Below are positions 33,907-47,406 of a DNA stretch of 61,736 bases, one piece after another. The notes beneath the pieces were generated by a model. It searched no databases and was not told the DNA's origin. It saw nothing but the letters and a program-made list of their open reading frames with translations. Position 1 is the first letter of the stretch, and each line of letters starts with the position of its first letter. The stretch spans positions 1 to 61,736 of the forward strand of contig MU833063.1 of the NCBI GenBank assembly GCA_029204225.1. The letters are read 5' to 3'. The translations under genes were made by a program, and so were the position numbers. This DNA comes from Diphasiastrum complanatum (taxonomy: Eukaryota > Streptophyta > Lycopodiopsida > Lycopodiales > Lycopodiaceae).

Positions 33907-34507
33907 TTATCTAAAGGGCATTTGGTGCAAAGTATAGCCGTGCTCGGAGCGCTTTTTAAGCTCGAGGAGCCCAAGGGCCTCAAAAGCCTAGGCAAGCATT
34001 CCTTTAACAAGCATTAAGACCATTTGGGTTATGTTCTTTGCTTTTTTGAATTTTCAAGAAAAAATTATTACTTGTAATGAAGCCCATGGCTTCCTTTTTA
34101 AAGGTCTTTACGTGGGAAACCATGGGCTTTCCGACGTGGACAAAATTTAAAGTTTGAAAAAGTAAGAACCAATTATGCCAATGAAATACAACATTCGGGC
34201 ATGGAAGCCCACAAGCATCGCTACGTGGACGAAAATTATAAGGCGAAAAGCTTTGATAGATGCCCGTATACTAATGCTAGAGGAAAATTTGGATGTAGGT
34301 GGGTGCATAAATATAATTAGGCATTTTTGCAAAGGAGTTTTTGTGGGTCTTAGGACCCTGCCCTTCTCCCCTGGGGTATCCCTTAAACTTAATAAGGCAG
34401 CCCCAATAGCCCCCTCGAAGTTTTCCTACTTTTGGATTGAATACGAGAACAAGAACAAAACAATTATCAGAAAACTGCGAAGGATCGATGCAACAATTAT
34501 CAGAGAA

Positions 34508-37500
34508 ATGGAAAGGATCGTGCATTCTTTTCTGGGGAATCTGCATTCGCGCTCGGTGAATCAGCTTAGCAAGGCCAAGATGCAGGGTGTAAATCTGATT
34601 ATCAATTTTTTTTTTCTGATTTACTACTTTATTGCGCATGAGATTTCAAGTTTGTTGATGACATTGGCGTTCAATTAATTTGCAGCACCCTGTTCTGAGC
34701 AGTATGACATCTTATGCGTTTTGACATTCGAGCTGATGGTTTTTGCTTTCTTTGTGTGTTGGATTGAGTTTTATGTTTGCAGCACCATATCTGAGCAGCA
34801 TGACATTTTATGGATCTGTTTTGATAACTGCTGGATAGCCTTTGCTTTCTTCGTATGTTGAGTTACATTGTTATTTGCAGGACCAATTAGTTCTGTGCAG
34901 TATGACGTCTTATGCATCTGTTCTAATATCTATGCTAAGCATCTGTTGTAATATCTAAACTGATGCCTTCGCTTTCTTCGTGTATTGAGTTGCATTGATG
35001 TTTTTATTAATGTTTTTTCTCCTCTTTTTTTGCATTGATGTCTGCGGCACCATTTTCTTCTGAGCAGTATGACATCCTATGCGTCTGTTTTAATACTTAA
35101 ACGGACAGAGAGCCTTCGCTTTTTTGGTGCGTTGAGCTCATTGATGTTCGCAGCACCATATTCTGAGCACTACGACATCTAATTAGGCATGTGTTTTAAT
35201 ATTTAAACTGATGTTTCATAGGATGATTAATTTCGTTTATATACATCCCGCGTAGGCTTGCTTTCTCAATTGCAATATAACATTCGAAATTATCCTGGAG
35301 CTGCTCCGGGTGAAGAGGAGGCTGATTGTATAGCAGCTGAAGATCTTGTGAAAGTAGTGAGTGTTGGTGGGAATTGGTTATGTTTTATCACCTTTTTAAG
35401 TTTCTAACAGGAGATTTTTGCTTGCTACATATTTAAACCAGAAGAAATGGCTTTGCAGCTGTACAATGAGAGGATTTTCATTTGCAGTCATGACCCCTTC
35501 GCTTATACCAAGGTTCTTCAATTCATTTGGGAATTTGAAGATCAAGGATATTTCCGCTCCAGGCAAGAAGTCGATTTTTCAACTTATACTTTTTCCTATC
35601 AATGTCACGTTGACCCTGCATTTATTCCATAACTCATCTTACATGGTATAATCAGCTCTCTTATCAACGGGCTCGCGTTAAGCTCTTTATTTGAAGCATG
35701 TAAGGAGTCGTATTCAAAATCAGCTGCAATCTTAGCAGTACAAAGCATGTTTATCCGGGCCACTGTGCAAAACAAAAAGATTCTTGGTATGCAAGGTTCT
35801 GAAGAATAGAACTATTTCATTTCTTCAGACTTTTTGCACTAATTATCTGGCGTCGCTCGGTTATCTGCATCATGTCACCTTACTAGGCGCTGCCATTTAG
35901 TTTGGCAACTTTGTAGATGTCTAAGATGTTTCTTGTTCGAGAATCCATGTAAATTCTTTTGAGTATGAAAACCTATTTCGTGTGATAATTAGATGAGATA
36001 TTCGTAAGCGAACCTAATGTACTTCGCTGAGAATGGTCATCACCGAGCACCATTTCAGAAAATTCATGCCCTAAGGCAGTTTCGAAAGGTTGCTTGATAA
36101 AATAACTTCCATTATCCATATCTGCGCTGGTCATTTACAAGAGTTTAGGGGCACAGAGCTTTTTCAATCTTTTGGTTGTCATAATCGTAAGATAATATAG
36201 CTGACAGTAGCTTGTATGTCAACAGTTGGCACAGTACTTTCTGTCTCATGTGGGATCAATGCGTATTCACATGAGAATTTGGAGTTGTGGGAAAAAGGTA
36301 TAGTTGAATCCATTGGTACGTCTGCTATGCGCATGGATGTCGTTGAATCTGTCTTGATTGAACAGGTGCTCACTCCACTCATGTTTTTCACCTTTTCCGG
36401 AGAAAGTAGAGCTCTTACTAATTTCCTAGAATGATACGAGCAGGGTGAACTACTTCCTCATTCTGCGATGTGATACATGAAGGCGCTTAAGATTTATGAA
36501 TAGTCAATGTGGATTTTGTCACGTCTCATTAGTTCTAAGGGCTATGAAACCTCCGTTTACAGTGCACGAACTACCTTTTCATAACGGGAAATAATAAGCA
36601 CACGATTATTTTGTGCTTGAAGTCGATGTTCTCACTGAAGTATCCTTCATCATTTGCCCATTGCTCTTAACCTTTACTCTCAGACAATCTTTTTCCTTGA
36701 AGATCTCATGAACGAGTGTGCCTTAAGTATAGTTCTTCAATTGGATCGAGACACTTTGATAGTCGAAATCTCAGGGAAGCTATATTTGGAAGGATCTCTG
36801 CTTCGGAAGGAAACGTTGCCATAGCCTTTGTAAGGTAATCATTATGTAAGTTACCTTATTTGCCTTAGACTACCAATTTCAATGTCGCATTAGCTACTTT
36901 TTACATCAAAGATCCAATAGTGAGGTAACTGACATTACTTAACAAAGTTCAAGCGTCATGATTGCAATAAAAAATAGACGCTGATTCGTTCAAACGTCAT
37001 CACAAATTAACTCCTAACTCGCGGAGCTAGATGCTGGAATACCCGAAAAGAAATCTATACTCTCTAGCTCTATATAGAGTCATAGTAGCTTGGAAATTGT
37101 AGCTTCTATTTGGAATCATGTTAGCTTGGAAACTGACATTGCTTTGATTGTGAGATCGCAGCCACCTTCATTTCCAAAAATACATTTTCCTCAGATGATA
37201 CATTAAAGTTTCAAAAAAGCTAATGTTTAGTTTTACTGTGACAGGTTGTTTCAAGCTGTTGCTGAGGTGGATAACCTGCAGATATTGTCATATATCAGAT
37301 TACGTATGTGCGGCGTGTAATCTTTTTTTCACGAGTCTTATAGTCTTTTAGCTTTTTTACTTCCAAAATCCCTTAGGCGACTAATCAGATCTCTTTGTGA
37401 ACATTGTATGATAGTCATCACTTTATTAAAAGACACAAGAAGAGTACCAAAATTAGACCTCCAATGCGCTATCTATGATGCAATTGACATTCTGAAGCAG

Positions 37501-37673
37501 CAGGCGAGTGATAATGTCTATCAGGTGATTTCTAAACCAGGGATCTACAGTGTACATGCAACCAGGCGTCCGGCTTTTTATGTGTTATGCCGCTATTGAT
37601 AACTGATGTCGGGTGTAATCAGGAAACCTTCTTCCAAGTTTTTCCTGATGCTGAGAGAGAATGCTGTACCTGA
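34508..37673 (+). CDS. Unidentified multi-exon gene, possibly damaged
   Basis: Candidate exons: 34508-34586 (ATG; MERIVHSFLGNLHSRSVNQL), 35256-35356 (YNIRNYPGAAPGEEEADC), 35411 to about 35562 (LQLYNERIFICSHDPFAYTK, VLQFIWEFEDQGYF), 36201-36365 (ENLELWEKGIVESIGTSAMR), about 36664-36834, about 37247-37300 (LFQAVAEVDNLQILSYIR), about 37410-37524 (PKLDLQCAIYDAIDILKQQA), 37623-37673 (TFFQVFPDAERECCT, stop TGA). Exons 1-3 join in phase, as do the last two. The 36.66-36.83 exon changes frame internally, and the end of exon 3 needs a GC donor or is misplaced. The helical, amphipathic fragments would suit an ARM/HEAT-like protein, but I cannot name the family. Confidence 0.4.
34680..35215. repeat. Five-copy degenerate tandem repeat in an intron
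   Basis: Units begin near 34684, 34780, 34879, 35040 and 35150. Each has GCAGCACCAT, then TCTGAGCAGTATGACATC and TATGCGTCTGTTTTAATA, followed by GCCTTCGCTTTCTT and GTTGAGTTGCATTGATG. They lie between the first two exons of the unidentified gene. Confidence 0.85.
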
Positions 37674-38700
37674 GCAGATCATTTATCAAAGGCGACTAGA
37701 CAATATGCTTGGGTTTACCACGAGAATGGAGAGATATGATAAAGTTTAGCTTATTCTGTAAGCAAAATTGTGCTCGCATGCAAATAGATCATTTCTGCAC
37801 TTTTCTATGAGGATAGAGATGCTGCTTTCCGTTAGATCAACGTTATTGATAGACACAAGCATCGCAAAAGTATTGAAAAGATCTTTTCAAAAGAGCAATT
37901 TGTTAGTCGTGAATGATGGACCTACGGTTTGGAACCAATCTTTTGAAAATCCTACAGCTCTGTAATTCAAAACTCTTCAATTTAAGCAATGGTGTGGCTT
38001 CATGGGATTTTGTGTGACATCAAGACTCATCAACATCTACAATTCATTAGCAAGGAGCTCTTCATAACTCATTCATAGGAGCCCAAAGTTTGCAACATCC
38101 TTTTTTTAGATCATTTATGGTCATTCAATAGTCCTTTTGTTTTGTTTGGTGCATATTTTACATCAGGCAGTTTTAAAGAAAGGCCAAAACCTTTGTGGAT
38201 TCATCATTCCATGTGCTTTGTTATGCTTCATGTAGCTTTAATGGTTCATGATTTGAAGTGATTACTTTTAAGTTAAGCATTATCAATTCCTAGGCACTTT
38301 TTTGTGACAAAGTAGACATTTTTCCTAGCTAAGAAATGAACTAGCAAAGCAATTTTCATACGAAGCAAGTTTGGAGAAAGGCCAAATTCTGCTTATTTTC
38401 ACATGATTTGTTATGATGTCATGATTTTAGGTGATTACATGAAGCATTACAACTTCAAAAGTACTTCTCAACAATACACTGGTCCTTTATCCTAGCTAGG
38501 CCCAATGTTGAGATAGTGAAATGGTTTTCATATCAAGCAAGTTTGGGGAAAGGCCAAAACTTTTTTGCATTGTTCATTTGAAAAGATTTACTATTGTTTC
38601 ATGATTTCAAGTCGTTACATAAAGTATTACAACCTAGACACTTTTCCATGGTTGTTTAAGTGCCATGCCAAAATATCAATCTACTGCCATTCAATGATTG
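37674..38700. repeat. Degenerate ~170-bp repeats, three or more copies
   Basis: From about 38160 the blocks share AGCAAGTTTGG(A/G)GAAAGGCCAAA, then a TTTGTTATGATGTCATGATTT-like run and TGATTACATGAAGCATTACAAC. Copies are near 38160, 38365 and 38535. No gene was seen from 37674 to 38160. Confidence 0.75.
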
Positions 38701-38750
38701 CATGTGGGCTCATCCACAAATTTTGCCTCTACCTTCCTATAAATGCCATT

Positions 38751-38776
38751 GTGTGTGTGTGTGTGTGTGTGTGTGT
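38751..38776. repeat. (GT)n microsatellite followed by GGCCGATGG repeats
   Basis: A short GT tract. The next 180 bp repeats GGCCGATG/GGTGGCCAATG and further GTGT runs. Not coding. Confidence 0.85.
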
Positions 38777-38959
38777 ATACACTAGTGGGTAAGTTTGTCG
38801 TTGACGACGACGATCTGGGTGACGGCCGATGATTTGGATGGCGGCCGATGGTTTAGGAGGAAAGCCGATGGTCGGTGACAGGTGGCCAATGTATGTGTGT
38901 GTATGTACGTGGCCGAAGTGTGCCTGCCAATGGCGGGTGACCAATGGGGTGTGCGTGTG

Positions 38960-40870
<1,911 letters not shown>

Positions 40871-41740
40871 TGGATCATTCATGGTAAAAATTCAACTTTA
40901 TGATAGGAAGATCCCCTTTACCACCACTGCTTTGCCCCTCATTGCCTTTGCTCGAAAAATAATTTCTCTTTTTGTTGCCACTACCTGAAATGACTGAACT
41001 TGGATTATTCAAATTAAGGGACCATGTTTTTTTGCCTATATTTTGGAAGTATTTATTCTGCAAGGTAGATAAGTTGGGATTTTTAAGAAGGCGTTCAATT
41101 TCTCGTATGTTTTCGGCATCGCCAAGGTGTGCAAGAAGCTTGGCAGTAGGGTTTACAGAAAGTTCAATGGCGACTTCAATCATATGTTGTCTGATGTACA
41201 TAAAGGCAAGATGGGCTTTAACATCCCTAGAGGCTTATGCAGCCAAAGAAAGAAGGCATTTAGTTGGTTTTGTAGAGATGCACCAGGGAAGAACTCGACA
41301 AGGTTATTCATCATATAACAGATAGCGTGATCAAACCAAATGATAGAAGAATTGTTTTTACTTTTGTTGCCACACCTGCATTTAAAGAAGGGTCTTTTTC
41401 AGTTCCAGATTCTAGCCTGATGCAGACTCATCTTATTAATGCCAATCTCAAAATGGCCTCTAGTTCTAGCCCAGGTTTGCTCAGATGGGCATCTCATAGG
41501 CTCAAATCTGCTCATCTTACTGACAATATCAAAGGCAATAGGTGTATCAAAGGAGAGATTTTTATGCAAAGAGGCAAGCTTGCAGGCTTGGACTTCTGCT
41601 TCAGTAAGATGGGTAAGAGCGATCCAAAACTCAATAGACATAGGTGCCAAGAAATTCACAGGAGGAGGGCTCCAAAGCTTGTAGGCAGTCTTGGTAGATT
41701 TAAACTCAATAGTACGATTAGGTACTAAGGGTAATCCACC
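40871..41740 (-). pseudogene. Unrecognised retroelement-like ORF remnants
   Basis: Two minus-strand frames read consecutively: 41659-41399 (SKMSRFEPMRCPSEQTWART) and 41201-40875 (IEVAIELSVNPTAKLLAHLG, ENIREIERLLKNPNLSTLQ, then a Ser/Gly/Lys tail). The plus strand here also has frames of up to 133 codons, which I regard as shadows. The helical segment followed by a basic, Ser/Gly-rich tail is gag-like, and a copia RT lies 300 bp away on the other strand. I do not recognise the family. Confidence 0.35.
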
Positions 41741-42037
41741 TTTGAAGAACTATTTTGCTTTTTATCTCTACAAAGCAAAATAGTTCTTCATAAGTCGACA
41801 TGAGAGCATAAATGAAACAATTTTCATTTTGTGATCTTCTTTTTGTAGCATCTTGATGAAAAATATCCTCCCTTGCCACAAAGGTTGCATTTAGGATCCT
41901 TACTTGCCTCCAATAGGATGCCAATTATTGATGCCATGATAAGAAATAAACCTTGTGACATGATTCTACAAATGTAAGTAGAATTCAAATGTGATCAATG
42001 CAAAGTAGTTGACAGGACCTCTCTGATCAAGAACCAG

Positions 42038-42340
42038 ACGTGGTCATTAGTCGAAGCTCCCGTTGGCTGCAATATCATCGATTGCAAATGGATCTTTAAG
42101 ATCAAGTACAATTCCAATGGAGCGATTGATCGAAGGAAGGCAAGACTGGTAGCACGAGGATTCACTCAGATCCCCAATGTTGACTATAGTGAGATTTTCA
42201 GTCTAGTAGTCAAGCATTCATCGATCCAAGCCCTCTTATCATATGCTACAGCTGTCGACCTTGAGGTGCATCAACTTGATGTACAAACAACTTATCTGAA
42301 TGGAGTTATAGAAGAGGACATCTACATGATAGGAAGGTAG
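42038..42340 (+). pseudogene. Ty1/copia reverse-transcriptase fragment
   Basis: About 100 open codons starting TWSLVEAPVGCNIIDCKWIF and continuing DRRKARLVARGFTQIPNVDY, EIFSLVVKHSSIQALLS and LEVHQLDVQTTYLNGVIEED. This is the N-terminal part of a copia-type RT (palm start with the LDV(Q/N)xxxLNG motif). It ends at TAG (42338). The YVDD-containing half, RNase H, integrase and gag are absent, so it is a fragment. Confidence 0.93.
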
Positions 42341-43379
42341 GAAGAATCATGTCTGTAAACTCCATAAGGTACTTTATGTTGGGAGAGAGGATGGAAGAAT
42401 AATTGAAGAACACAAACGAGAAATGAACTCAAACAAGAAACGAATGAGAAACGGGCTCGAACAGAAAATGTTCGTGCACAGTGGAATAAGTTATACGACT
42501 CTCTCCAGAAGCATGACTATGCTTATCAGAATGACAAAACTTTAGTGATAGAAATCACGGTCATTCTAGATTACATAGCTAAACATTTAATGGATGAAGC
42601 GCTAGATGAATAATTTGTTGCGAATTTCAAGACAAATTATACGTCGCGAATTATTTGCGAAGAGCTAGACTGTGCTCGACTGATAATTAGTCGCGAATGA
42701 TTCACGAAAGGCAAGACTAAAAAAGTTAGTCGTCTATTACCAGAAAGAACAACTAGAAAGATCAGACAAAATGAAGAACAAGCATAGCAATATTAACACA
42801 AATCAGAATGCAGAACAAAGAGCTGTATCAGATAGAGTATATCATGTATACATGATAATAATGCAGTAGAGCACAATACAATAGTGGACAAAATCACGTG
42901 TCCTACGAAGCTTATTTTGTCTGTAATGAGGAATGAAACCTCTTCTCTTAGTCTCTTCTTCTCTACCTTCATCTCATTTTGGAATGCCCAGATGGTATCC
43001 AATATATACATAATATTACAAGTGTGCAGATTTGAAAGTACAGAGTGGATGTGTTGTCTGTAAGTGATCGTGGATGACTGCAGTAGTTGTGCAATCTGTT
43101 TGCACAGATGCATGGGGTGAGCATGAGAAGGGTGCGACGTCAGTCAGTCCCGAGGTGAACGTTGGTGATGATGCAAAAAGTGCGTCACTTCTTACGAGTA
43201 GCCTTACTATTAGATTTACAGGGTGCCTTTGCTTTTAGGACACCTTTTGCATTCAGTAATATAAAGTCCTCACAACAGGATTCTAGTCTAAGCATACCAT
43301 ACAAAGCAACAATACATGGGAACCGGTGGAGGTTAAACCAACCCAACCAAACCTAGATCGTACAGATCTAGCCCCCAAG
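42341..43379. other. No recognisable gene
   Basis: Retroelement-like debris with repeated AACGAGAAATGAACTC-type phrases at 42405-42470. Nothing codable. Confidence 0.5.
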
Positions 43380-43757
43380 CTATGGATCAATCAGAGTCAT
43401 GGAAAGAAGAGTCACACCAGCAACATATAACTACTCATCACAAATCAAGCATACACTGGTGAGAGCCCAGCAGGTATACTTATACCCTCCAAGGCCCATG
43501 CACCACTAGTAGTGCATTGTGACACCTCACTGGACACCTCTGCAGCCTATCTGGGCCACATCATCCAGCTCCCTAATGACTCACTGATAGACCCATACCA
43601 ACTCCACCACCATGTGTTTAGGCCTACAACCATTAATTATGACCATGTACACATAAGGGCCCCAATTCCCTTATAGTCACAATTAACTTACGGGTTGTTG
43701 GTCTACTGGTCCCTAGCATGGACACGCTACCCGAGACCAGTCATGGGCATGACATTC
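43380..43757 (-). mobile_element. Ty3/gypsy 3' LTR (outer end approximate)
   Basis: On the minus strand the LTR begins TGTCATGCCCATGACTGG right after a purine tract (AAGAGGGAAAGAA, the PPT). It matches the split LTR at 11146-11287 plus 21400-21545 and contains the GGTCTATC site unduplicated. The far end is uncertain. Confidence 0.8.
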
Positions 43758-44280
43758 TTTCCCTCTTATTCAAGTTCTGTCCTCAGAACTTAAAACTGGG
43801 AAAGTTTCTCCTTAAGCTTCCTTCCTGTTCCCAGAAATCGTCATCGTCTGTACATTCCCTCCATCGATTTCACAGTCGTTTAGTTCTTGTATCCAAGATC
43901 TTTCCGGGTTCAAGCGGAGACACACCTGATAATTCATCCAACAGGTCCAATCGATCTCTAGATCTAAGATGCTCTCCTTCACGTAGACTCTTTCAGAGAC
44001 GGCTTATGTGAAATACGGGATGCACTTGAGATCCATCCGGGAGTTTCGAGTGGTAAGCTAAGGATCCGATCTTTTTCAAGATCTTAAACGGTCCTCTATA
44101 TCTAGATGACAACTTATAATACTTGCCGGTACGCATTACACTTGAATCCTTTGGGATTCTAAAAAATACCCAATCTCCCACTTGGAAGTCTCTCGGTGAT
44201 CTTTTCAGATTTGCATAATGTCTGTCCCTATCCTGGGCACTTTGGACATTTTCACGTGCAATTCGTAGCATTTCGTGGGG
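43758..44280 (-). pseudogene. Ty3/gypsy integrase C-terminal domain
   Basis: Minus-strand frame 44271-43993 reads ARENVQSAQDRDRHYANLKR, DFQVGDWVFFRIP, KLSSRYRGPFKILKKIG and LPDGSQVHPVFHISRL. This is the classic gypsy integrase tail (GPF module, HPVFHxSxL). Out-of-frame continuation gives ILDTRTKRL and a chromodomain-like end. It is followed by the PPT and LTR. All upstream pol and gag are missing, so it is a 3' remnant. Confidence 0.93.
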
Positions 44281-45377
44281 TTTTAAGATTTTGCTCTAAA
44301 CCATGCATTCGTTTTTTTCCTTACTTATGCCTCATGCAAATAAGGGTTATTGGCCTTTTTTAACCCTAAAAAGCTTTTTGCCTTAAACTTTAAAGTCACA
44401 CCCACACAATATTCTTTAACGTTGACTTTGTTACAAACTCCATTGACCGACTTCACCACATAGTAATGCCTTTGCAAGGCAAGGCCAAAAAAAAAAACAC
44501 ATTTACCTATGTCATTTGAATTAAAACCACAACACAAGCATGTCAATGCTTAAAATGAGTGCTATGCCCTCCTTGCAAAGCAAGGCATGGCCAAAAAAGA
44601 TGGATTTAAATCAAGACAATAAAAGGATTAGATTATTATAGGTGACAAAGCTAGGAGGCTTATTCCATAATATCCATGATGAGAGTCAAAGGAGTAGAGT
44701 ATCATTGGGAATATCCACACTATGGATTAAGTGGGTAGAGTATCAACAACCTCTTCAAACTTTTCAAAGACATATTTTGAAGAACAAGTATTCCCGATTA
44801 TGAAGGTACTCATTTTGATAAGCAAAAGAGTTGTCAAAGATAGTGAAACGAGTTGGGTAAGAGCTACATTGTTTCTACACAGATGTAAGTTTGACTCTTG
44901 CATATTGCTCCTTCCATATCTTGAAGCATTGTAAGTTGTGATCCAAGGTTACACTTTGACTAACATTGTACAATTATGCATAAAAATATGCTAGTGTATG
45001 TTGTAATTGTTGATGCCATATATATAATCTTTCAAAACATAACAAAATAGGGTTTTCTTCGGCAATGGCCCAAGTTCAAGAGTGAAAATTGACCTGGTAT
45101 TGCCTGTGTCAAATAAAGCTAAAGCTAAATTCTCCTGAGACACGCCATTTTGAAAGGCAAGGTGTGTCTCGTCCCTTCCAGACGGCCAGCGCATCATTCC
45201 TTGTATATAGATTATATTCTGGAATATCCCTCCCTTTCTTCTTTGGATTCCGAATCTGCTCTTTTTGCACACATAGGATTGCTTTCCCCTCACAAAAGCC
45301 ACAGAAAGACAGAGATGGGTCGCATTGGCTTTAAAGCTTGCTATGAACTGCTAGAAGATGCATTGTAGCAACAATTA
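44281..45377. other. No recognisable gene
   Basis: Intergenic sequence with short frames only. The stretch 45089-45368 may be the upstream region of the next gene. Confidence 0.55.
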
Positions 45378-45530
45378 CCCCCTGGAATTGATGCTTTCCC
45401 CACCCGAATTATAATCCCAAAGTGGGTTATTAAGATCCAAGGATGGGTACTAAAATACCCCCTGGAATTGATGCCAAATATGGGTTCGCAAATTCCAAGG
45501 ATCAGCACTAAAACATAGCCAGAATTGATC
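45378..45530. repeat. Tandem duplication, ~76-bp unit
   Basis: TACCCCCTGGAATTGATGC recurs 76 bp apart (about 45378 and 45454), each followed by a variant of ATTCCAAGGAT(G/C)(G/A)G(T/C)ACTAAAA. It lies just upstream of the membrane-protein gene. Confidence 0.8.
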
Positions 45531-45738
45531 CAAACTATGATCAGTAGCAATTCCATTTCCTTACCCCATTCTTCACATTGGGTTGTGTAAGGAACCCAAT
45601 TGAAGCTCAAGTTCTAAGCTTGAAGAGGTTGGAGTTTTTAGCTGTGGACTTCAGGAGCAAGTTTCAAAAGAAAAGTGCGTGATTCAATGTGATTGTAAAA
45701 TAGTAGGGAAGTAATTCTGCCTCTTATCCGGCTGAAAC

Positions 45739-47406
45739 ATGGTGGGTGGTAAATCAAATGGGAAAAAGGGTGGTTTCAAGGGTCTTCGTGGAGTCAAACT
45801 GGTCCACCACAGAAGGAGCACTGATACTGGCAGCCAAGACTTAGAAGGGCAAGTGCATCCGCTTCATTATGTCAATGATCATTGTCTTGGCTCAAAAGTG
45901 TAACGCTTACAATTTATGTCCAAAAAAATGTCAAGGAGTAAATTAGTGGTCTCTGGGTGTTTGTGGATCCGTCATGAACTTACTTTTATGATCACACAGC
46001 CCTGCCCCATTTTAGATGTGATTTTTGTCAGTATGCTGTCAGTATGCAGATGAATAGAAGCTCCTAATTCGTCCAAATGCAGACTGGGTTTATTAACTAC
46101 TCTTCAACGTCTCTTCAGGCTAGACAATGCTGCAGAAACCCGGGATGTTGGAATGAAATGGGAAAATATGAACTTGAGATCTATGTGGGAGCAAAGACCT
46201 GGCTGGCTTCGTGGATATTCCTTTTTGAACACAGGTAAGGCTGCAAGGATAATTCATTAATTGCAAAATATCTGTACCCGTTAAGAACCATAGTTTCTAT
46301 ACCTTTCAACAGAATATACTTAATAGTTCTTGCAATTTACCCTTCCCTGAATCTTGATCTTGGATTGTGTTCAGAAACTTATAATATTTCTTTGTGTTGT
46401 CAGGCGACCGATCCATGCTTGAAACGCTTGTGAATGTTGTTACTTCTTTGCCTTTCATTGTCGTCGGCCTGCAAGTACCCAGGTAACACCTGCACTCTCT
46501 GAGCTCAGAAAGGCTTTCTTTTAGGTGGCCATATTTCAACGTCTTCACTCCCATTGATTACCACCTTGAGTTGATCCAAATTTGACGACCTCTCCCAAAT
46601 TTTTAATTGCAGGAAGAAGCTTATCACTAGATTATATGCAGATTCTGTTATTGGAGTTGGGCTGGTTTCAAGTGCATATCATTCTTCCAGAGGTGAAGCC
46701 CGAAAATTATTTCGATGGGGGGACTATGCTATGATTGCCACTGCATCATTGGTAAGAAATAACCTTCAATGCCCATCTTTACTGAACTTCTTTAACATGT
46801 TTGTAGACCTGAAGGGGGATTCAATTTGGCAAGAAAAACTGTGTTATGCCGTGATTTTATGTTTAGCACGGAGTGCACCTTGCAAATTTTGTTTTGCAAG
46901 TCAATCAGGCAGCCTTGTGATCATGTTCTCTTATGTCCTTTCACAGTGTCTGTCGAGGGCATTACATGCTAAAACTTCGAACACAGTCTTCATGGCATCA
47001 GCCATGTTGATCCCTTTCCACCCATTGATTGTTACAGCAATTCACACTGGATTGATGGAAGTAAGTTTAACTTTCAAAATAACCACTTAACACTTTCTTC
47101 AAAGCATCTATCTTTGTAGTAGACATGCTTTATGATTTTGCTTGAGAAGCATTTGTTTCCTTCCTAGCTCATGTCATTCAATAGAGTTACACTAATTTCA
47201 ATAATTTTCATCAGGCAACTTTCGCTCAACGAGCATTTTTGGAACCTCAGCTTAGGAACACATATGCACTTCATACCATCTCCTCCATGGCTGGAGGGGC
47301 ATTGTTTTTGGCTGATGATCTCTACCCCAACATTCCTTACATTCATGCAGCTTGGCATCTAGTATCAGCACTGGGTGTGTCAACATATGGCTCCCTTCTT
47401 CATTAA
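45739..47406 (+). CDS. Conserved plant membrane protein, CREST/ceramidase-like pattern
   Basis: Secure exons 46119-46234, 46404-46482, 46613-46751, 46947-47060 and 47215-47406 join in phase with GT-AG borders. They begin RDVGMKWENMNLRSMWEQRP, followed by GWLRGYSFLNTGDRSMLETL; the last ends GVSTYGSLLH, stop TAA 47404. Hydrophobic stretches (VTSLPFIVVGL, VIGVGLVSSAYH, MIATASLCLSRAL, FMASAMLIPFHPLIVTA) suggest five to seven membrane helices. Conserved polar residues follow the CREST order: S-x3-H (SSAYH), D (RWGDYAM), DD, then H-x3-H (HAAWH), the metal site of alkaline ceramidases and PAQR proteins. Known orthologues are uncharacterised as far as I can recall. The first exon is uncertain: ATG 45739 opens 38 codons (MVGGKSNGKKGG) before a GT at 45853, but its phase does not fit 46119. 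Confidence 0.8.
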
